A DNA stretch of 64,000 nucleotides from Glandiceps talaboti (taxonomy: Eukaryota; Hemichordata; Enteropneusta; Spengelidae). Under the pieces are notes generated by a model. The model saw nothing but the letters and a program-made list of their open reading frames with translations. It ran no database searches and had not been told where the DNA came from. A program made the translations under genes and the position numbers. Where the stretch lies: contig NC_135571.1 in NCBI RefSeq assembly GCF_964340395.1, positions 3,260,111-3,324,110 of the forward strand. The letters are read 5' to 3'. Shown in pieces: positions 58,240 through 64,000 of this stretch (position 1 is its first letter; each line of letters starts with the position of its first letter).

Positions 58240-58985
58240 AAACCAAAATACCTAGTTACTAATTCATGTCAAATTTGTACCCTGTTGTTATGTATAATAT
58301 ACAGTTGAGAACCTGTCACCCGACCCCCTTGCATGATGCCCTGCAAACAACAATTGAAACACCAGAACGGGTATCATGTTGGAATTGTACGTCTTGTATC
58401 AGACCATTTTGATATACCCTGGGATGCCCATAATCCCAATAGACAGGTTTTACTGTTACAGTATATAAACTCAGACCCCCCCCCCCCCTCCAAACATCAG
58501 ATATACTGTCACTCCATACACTCTGTCTCACAAACGACGACAACTAAAGTGTCAGTTTGTCTATGTTAGGATTGTATCTCTCTTTTCAGACCACTTTGGT
58601 ACAACCTGGGATGTCAATAATCCTGATAACCAGATGTTACTGTTATACACTCGACCCCTCCCTCTTCATCAGACCCACATCTCCCCCCCCCCCTCCATAT
58701 CAGATATACTGTCACAACACACATTCTTGCTTTTGCTGTCACACAACAAACAAACAAACAACTTGCCCTGTTGTACATTTGTAGTTCTATGGCGCCAGCT
58801 TAGACAGTCCTTGAAGTTTGTCATGACGTATAGCACCCTCACAGTTCACAGCTCTGAATAACTATTTGTATGTGAACTGAAATTGACAAAGCTAAGATAA
58901 AAGAGAAAGGGTAAATCTACTAAATGTATTATTTTGTATTGTGTTTTATTATCTAGTACTGTTGTCTATTAGAAAAACACAGTTC
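58240..58985 (+). other. PSMD13 3' UTR (inferred)
   Basis: Holds a diverged duplication of about 190 bp (58395-58545 and 58590-58735), each copy with GACC...GGGATG, a C run and CATCAGATATACTGTCA. No coding frame. Assigned to the 3' UTR because the first good poly(A) signal is at 58986. Confidence 0.5.
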
Positions 58986-58991
58986 AATAAA
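58986..58991 (+). terminator. Poly(A) signal of PSMD13
   Basis: AATAAA followed by a GT-rich stretch (GTCGTGATTTGGTCTGTTTT) about 20 bp later. Confidence 0.6.
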
Positions 58992-59654
58992 AGACTCAAG
59001 TTTAAAAATGTCGTGATTTGGTCTGTTTTCTTGTAGTTTTATGTTCAAATCTCTTTAAAAGTGGGAGAGCCACGCCAGGAAATAAAGTTGTTTTCGGGAA
59101 TTTGGGTTGAGTCATTTCTTGATTTTACATCACCTACATTACACATGATTTTAGAGAAATATAAAGTTCTAGTTTAGTCCTTCATTTGGAGGTGTTTGCT
59201 GTGTCTTATGCAAGTCAGCAAAATTGTTGACGCAGTGGTTGAACAATGAATATTCATGTTTTCATTGAAGGTAATAGGCGCTAAGGATTCATGTATACAT
59301 GCATGCCCACAATTTGCAGTGTACACTCTAATAAGAGACAAAATTTTGTGTTGTGTGGGTCAGAATAGTACATGTAAGACCTGGTTTGCTTCTGAGTTCT
59401 GACGCACAAGTACGAAATTAATTGCCGTGTCAGGTGCACATCAAACTGGCTTAGGGGTGCACTGGTAGAAAATGTACATCATCACTGTTAATTGTAAGGT
59501 AGGAGCTATTCTAGTCAAGCTGCTAACTTTAAAAGTGACTGAAGGTTGCCACTAGGTTGTCTATTCAGACGCGGATCATATTTTGTCATATTATTAAATA
59601 TTTTATTTATAACTAATTATGTACACATATATAACCCATACATGTGACATAACG
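58992..59654. other. Spacer with a worn MITE
   Basis: 59065-59290 resembles the intron element at 40835-41232. 59400-59470 has GTGCACATCAAACTGGCTTA, a trace of the CAGTGTGCC family. No gene. Confidence 0.45.
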
Positions 59655-59896
59655 GGTGAACAAATCATTTTGTGAACTGGTGGTCCCTGGACCAGTGCCT
59701 TAAAAAATCCAGTGGTCCTGCTGAAAAAATTAGTGGTCAAAGGTCCTGCTAATGTGAAACATTAAATCTTACCTATGAATCTGTATATTCAGACGACTTT
59801 TTAACATAGTTATTAACAGTAAGGTACTGGTCCAATTTGTGTGGTCCGCCCAAAAAATCGCTAGTCCCAGACCCAGGACCAGTGGATTTGTTCACC
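59655..59896. mobile_element. 242-bp MITE with GGTGAACAAATC ends
   Basis: Terminal inverted repeats GGGTGAACAAATC / GGATTTGTTCACCT, with inner pairs around CTGGTCC / GGACCAGT. Non-coding. Confidence 0.8.
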
Positions 59897-60330
59897 TCTG
59901 AATAATCAACATGTACAATGCACAGTCTCTGTTTAATTTGATATCCATGATACAGAACATGTGCTACTCACTAAGGATTTGAACACATAAAATATAATCC
60001 GACTATTCTAACAGATGTTATAAAATAAAAGACTCCAAATACAAAACTTAATGATAAAGATTGCTTTTATTAATTTATCATACAAAATATAAAAATTGCA
60101 CATTTTTTGTGATTTTTAAGTACCTTAGCTTAGAATAGTTTTGTTTGAAAGATTTCAAATTTAAAGTGAATCAAGACTTTTTCAAGTGTCCAGTTAAATG
60201 CATGCAATAGGTAAAAATACAATGAAATGATTTTCAAAAACTTGCATGTCTCATGAATATGAGATACAGTTGTTAGTGTCTCTTGTAAGCCACATTCCAC
60301 ACAATTGTACTTTCTACAATCACAAAAAAA

Positions 60331-60956
60331 TTAAAGATGCACTAGCTGTACCTGGAATATTATTTTTTCGACTCGGACAACCAACAATATATTCACTGGA
60401 AAACATTAAAATACCAATAATTAGACATTATACAGGTTAATTAAGGGTCGATTGTATCCATATGTTTGTTTCTGAGTGGCCAAAGTCCTTGGGCAAGATT
60501 TGAACCATGGCTGTGCCTCAGTCAACCCAGCTGTATAATTGGGGACCTGGTAGGATGTAGGTTGCAATGTGAAGGCTTTAATCCTATGCGCTTAAATGGC
60601 TGCAATGGATTGTATGCTCCCTGGGGAGTTGAGGAAGACTAAAGGGCCGTTGTGCCGTACGTTCTGATCCGAGCCAGGGGTAATAATTGTAAAGTGCTTT
60701 GAGCACGGAGTGGGAAAGCGCTATATAAGAACCAATTTCAAACATTATTATCCAGAAATAGTACAATTTTTAAGGTGTGGATCAAAAATTCACTTTGATT
60801 GGATTCATTGTACCATAAATAATGTGTACAGCTACACAAGTATGTTTACCATAGGTGGTACAATACTGTTTAGGGTGTACGATATTATGAGTATGTCATG
60901 ATATCTAACAAAACAGTTTCAAAAAATGTTCCAAGTTTCAGCCAGTGCAGCTTTAA
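60331..60956. mobile_element. TTAA-flanked MITE split by a SINE
   Basis: Left part 60331-60462 and right part about 60759-60956 align with the whole copy at 47299-47663 (AATATATTCACTGGAAAA, AATACCAATAATTAGACATT; CATAGGTGGTACAATACTGT). TTAA lies at both outer ends. The insert between is a SINE. Confidence 0.82.
60463..60758 (+). mobile_element. SINE inserted in the MITE
   Basis: Holds CTGTGCCTCAGTCAACCCAG-CTG-TATAATTGGGGACCTGG in the middle and a 3' end AAAGTGCTTTGAGCACGG, AAAGCGCTATATAAGAACCA, strings found in SINEs of many invertebrates. A tRNA-like head with A and B boxes was not confirmed. Younger than the MITE it split. Confidence 0.65.
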
Positions 60957-61340
60957 AACAAAAGTGAATAAAAAAAAATTCTCTGCAAATTTTTGGTTTA
61001 AATTTTGAAATGACTAGAACGCCTACTTATTGCACAGCTCTATGTACATTGGAAATGAAGAACAGGCACTGAAGTGATGATTATTTATGATTGCTATGCT
61101 ATGATGGTATGAGATTACTGGGTGAAATTAACTAGTATGAACACATACACTGTACGAAAAACCAACAATTAAAAATACTACCAGTATATGAAGTAGAAGT
61201 ACTTGATCCTCTCTGTACGGTTGAGAGTTGCATCATCCCATCACCCTCATTACCATGATAGTGTGTAGTACATATACATGTACACTAGTATACACATTGC
61301 CTAGTACTAGTGCCTAGGGGCACTAGTACACATCTATTAC
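60957..61340. other. Spacer, nothing recognised
   Basis: No gene or clear repeat. Confidence 0.45.
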
Positions 61341-61514
61341 CAGTGTGTTCCACTTATGATAGTCAAATTTTGTTGAATCAAAATGACAAAAACTGGGATT
61401 TCTTGTGAGTCACCACATACTACATAGTAAGAGGTAGGGGAACACCAAATTTTGGTATATCACTAGAAATTGTTTGCATCAGTGGCACATCAAATTGACT
61501 TAGAGGGCACACTG
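61341..61514. mobile_element. CAGTGTG-type MITE, copy 2
   Basis: Ends CAGTGTGTTCCACTTA and TTAGAGGGCACACTG. The 8 bases on either side (TCTATTAC, TTTATAAC) agree at 6 positions, close to the 8-bp duplication of hAT elements. Confidence 0.78.
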
Positions 61515-61902
61515 TTTATAACCCAAGGGCTGCAATGTTGCAAATTACCTAGGGACTGATAGTTGCCACTGTATATAATAGAAAGAGGGGTAATATGACA
61601 TCTACTAGTGCCCGAATAAGGCCAGGCAATAAGTGTTTTATAACACATCACATTCTCAGGCATGTAATCTTCCATAGTAAATCACTGGTTAGACTCCCAT
61701 GCTACATGAACAGTGCCCTATGGAAATTGGAATATGACTAGTGCGTACTCTATGCAAATTCAGGCCAATATGGTCACTAGTCAATACTATGTGACAGGAT
61801 CTAATCCAATCACTGAAGGCTGTATGGAAACCATATGTTATAATCTGATACACTGAGTTGTTTATAATTCTGTGATTAATTTGACAGTTTGTATAATGTC
61901 AT
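61515..61902. other. 3' flank of the CCDC34-like gene
   Basis: 61610-61640 (CGAATAAGGCCAGGCAATAA) is a single arm of the fold-back family of 9.7 and 30.3 kb. No gene otherwise. Confidence 0.5.
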
Positions 61903-63736
61903 TTATCGTGGTCTTCCCCAGATAGTTAGATTGTCTTCATGTGCCCTAGCTTTAAACAGTAATGGTGGCGATGGTTCTGAAACACGTTTTGGTTTACTTT
62001 TCCCTCGTCCACAGTTTTTCTTGGTTGCTTTGGGTTTTGGTACTGCAATTGGTTGCCATGGCATTGGGTTGTAGAAACTAGGAATGGGGTAGGCTCCAGC
62101 ATCATAGTAACCTAGGGAAAAAAAATGAATTTTTAGATATTAGTAAATTGCTGTCACTTATCTATGAGCATAATGACATATCATGAATAGGTTTAGTTTT
62201 GAAATAAAACTAGAGTAAGCTTTCCACAGTAGTATTAGCCTATGGTTATCTTAGTTTGTCTATAGTTAGCTTTCCATAGTAGTTTTGGTGTATATATCTT
62301 AGTTTGTCTATAGTTAGTTTTCCATAGTAGTTTTGGTGTATATATCTTAGTATGTCTATAGTTAGCTTTCCATAGTAGTTTTGGTGTATATATCTTAGTT
62401 TGTCTATAGTTAGCTTTCCATAGTAGTTTTGGTGTATATATCTTAGTTTGTCTATAGGTAGCTTTCCATAGTAGTTTTGGTGTATATATCTTAGTTTGTC
62501 TATAGGTAGCTTTCCATAGTAGTATTAGTGTACGTATACATGTATGTCTATAGTTAGCTTTCCATGGTAGTTTTGGTGTATATATCTTAGAATGTCTAAA
62601 GTTAGCTTTTCATAGTAGTATTAGTGTACGTATACATGTATGTCTATAGTTAACTTTCCATAGTAGTTTTGGTGTATATATCTTAGTTTGTCTATAGTTA
62701 ACTTTCCATAGTAGTATATATCTTAGAATGTCTAAAGTTAGCTTTCCATAGTAGTATTAATGTACGTATACATGTATGTCTATAGTTAGCTTTCCATCGT
62801 GGTTTTAGTATAATGTGTCTATCTTAACTTGTTTCCATAGTAACACAAACCTGTAAGAATTCCACTTGTATACCCAAAACTACTCTTCTGTGGTTTAGGA
62901 CGATTCCTTGTCTGGTTTTTCCATTCATTATATTTTTCCTCAGCTTTTGCTTGTTTGTTTTTCTTTTCCTCCTCTTCTTTCAATTTCATCTGTTTTTCTT
63001 TCTCTTTCCTTGCCTGTTCTTGTTCCTTCTTCTTCTCAATCCAGTCATCAAAATTCTCCTATGAATTCAAAGAATGAAAATACAAAATTATTTATAACGT
63101 AGTGAAATGATATAAATGTCCAACTGAATAGAGTTAAAGCTGCACTAGCTGCAACTGAAACATTAAAAAAAAAATATTGCTAGGTACAATAACTTACTCT
63201 ATCATACACCCTGAACAGTATTGCATCACCTGTGGATAAACATATTTTTGTAGCATTATACACAACAAATCAAATCAATTTGATATGGGGTCTGCACCAG
63301 TGTGTTGTCTAAGCCAATTTGACGTGCCACTGATGTGTGATGCACACAATTTCTAGTGATGCACCAAAATTTGGTATTCCCCTATCTCTTACTATGTGAT
63401 GACTCACAAGAAATGATATTTTTTCTCATTTTGACCCACAACAACAAAATTTGGCTATCATTAGAGGGCACACTGGTGACTCTGTATTCAATTCAAAACC
63501 AAATGTCCCAGTTGCAACTAGCTCAGCTTTAATCCCTGTAGCTGCATCAGTATATAGCCTGTTCACTGTGTTCTGTTAGTGGTCTCAGCTCCTACTAAGA
63601 TCTCCAAAATAATGTTTGTATTGTTAACCATGAAGAAGTTGGTACATGTAATTACAATTTGAAAATGCGTGTCCAATAACCTGTTATTAATGCGACTGTG
63701 TTATTCAAATGAAGTCACTATGTAAACGTGTACACA

Positions 63737-63774
<38 letters not shown>

Positions 63775-64000
63775 GACATCCATATTGCCTCCCCAACAAC
63801 TTGATGTGGAAACTGTTGTAACTCACAAAGTGAAGTCAAAGGTCAAAGTTCACACACGTACCTTAGACTTTTCTTCTATTTTTCTCTTTTCTTCTTCTTT
63901 CAATTTTATCTGTATTTGTTCTTTTCTAGCTCGACTCTTCATTCTCATTTGTTCTCTCATATTTTTCTCCTCCACCCATTCTGTGTATTTTTCTTTTGCT
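61903..64000 (-). CDS. CCDC34: CCDC34-like coiled-coil protein, C-terminal part (runs off the window)
   Basis: Minus-strand exons 64000-63862 (cut by the window edge), 63058-62851 and 62111-61903 join in phase (0, then 1) and end at TAA. The first two encode a long charged coiled coil: KYTEWVEEKNMREQMRMKSR, ARKEQIQIKLKEEEKRKIEE, then DDWIEKKKEQEQARKEKEKQ and EEKYNEWKNQTRNRPKPQKS. The last exon gives YYDAGAYPIPSFYNPMPWQP, IAVPKPKATKKNCGRGKSKP. A Lys/Glu coiled coil with periodic EW pairs followed by a Tyr/Pro-rich SFYNP-PW-PI segment is what I recall of CCDC34, a protein linked to cilia and sperm flagella in mammals. The N-terminal half lies beyond the window. The coiled coil alone would be uninformative; the name rests on the C-terminal motif. 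Confidence 0.75.
62215..62815. repeat. ~48-bp minisatellite in the CCDC34-like intron
   Basis: About 11 units of TATAGTTAGCTTTCCATAGT, AGTTTTGGTGTATATATCTT, AGTTTGTC; two unit types alternate in places (TATATATCTTAG or GTACGTATACATGTA). Confidence 0.92.
63134..63532. mobile_element. TTAA-flanked MITE split by another MITE
   Basis: TTAA at both ends, inverted ends AAGCTGCACTAGCTGCAACT / AGTTGCAACTAGCTCAGCTT. Interrupted by 63298-63475. In an intron of the CCDC34-like gene. Confidence 0.85.
63298..63475. mobile_element. CAGTGTG-type MITE nested in another MITE
   Basis: CAGTGTGTTGTCTAAGCCAA to ATTAGAGGGCACACTG, 178 bp. Younger than its host. No clear flanking duplication. Confidence 0.85.
63732..63770. 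repeat. (AC)n tract
   Basis: About 38 bp of AC, about 90 bp from the exon of the CCDC34-like gene. Confidence 0.95.

Noticed and set aside
60463-60758. A tRNA gene or named SINE superfamily
   Set aside because: No convincing A and B boxes or cloverleaf seen by eye; the central and 3' strings are SINE-like but cannot be assigned without a library.
61889-62074. Plus-strand frame over the last CCDC34-like exon
   Set aside because: Antisense shadow; the minus strand has splice sites, an in-phase upstream exon and a recognisable Tyr/Pro motif.

Overview
The window reads as nuclear DNA of an invertebrate animal. Five protein genes are recognisable: a BBOX1-like dioxygenase, a tandem pair of Gfo/Idh/MocA oxidoreductases, SMPD2, PSMD13 and the 3' part of a CCDC34-like gene. 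All are split by GT-AG introns, and every exon chain I joined stays in phase. The DNA is AT-rich and crowded with microsatellites, minisatellites, short inverted-repeat elements (MITE-like) and broken LINE pieces. This suits a marine invertebrate (lophotrochozoan or invertebrate deuterostome); I cannot name the species from sequence alone. I saw no LTR element, virus-like element, CRISPR array, tRNA or rRNA.

Layout: 1-1721 is microsatellite and promoter-side DNA. 1722-5272 (+) is the five-exon BBOX1-like gene (last step of carnitine synthesis). 6328-9268 (-) and 12698-14927 (-) are two four-exon Gfo/Idh/MocA paralogues with identical intron positions. 14.9-25.9 kb has no gene I recognise: it holds dispersed repeats, a LINE 3' end and several MITEs. 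26.0-37.0 kb (-) may hold one loosely assembled gene. Its best piece is an exon with the C-terminal half of a SET domain (30858-31054), plus three small exons of matching phase (26.0-27.8 kb). The 28.35-30.7 kb stretch inside it is a hairpin-bearing 76-bp satellite invaded by a fold-back element. 34.4-36.3 kb is a 5'-truncated LINE between 56-bp target-site duplications. 39670-46062 (+) is SMPD2 (neutral sphingomyelinase, 7 exons). 49116-58239 (+) is PSMD13/Rpn9 (26S proteasome lid, 11 exons). 58.2-61.9 kb is MITE/SINE-rich spacer. 61903-64000 (-) is the end of the CCDC34-like gene.

The genes do unrelated jobs, so no shared pathway or operon logic should be read into their order; only the two oxidoreductases are related, by tandem duplication.

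The most unusual feature is minisatellites that start inside exons or on splice sites: seven tandem copies of the PSMD13 exon-2 donor border, a duplicated PSMD13 exon-6 acceptor, a duplicated SMPD2 exon-5 donor border, and a 31-bp array that replaced the C-terminus and stop codon of one oxidoreductase. Other PSMD13 introns carry arrays whose units look like poly(A) signals or 3' splice sites. MITE families can be sorted by end structure: three elements with TTAA at both ends (piggyBac-like), two with 9-bp duplications (MULE-like), CAG-ended hAT-like ones, and large near-perfect hairpins.
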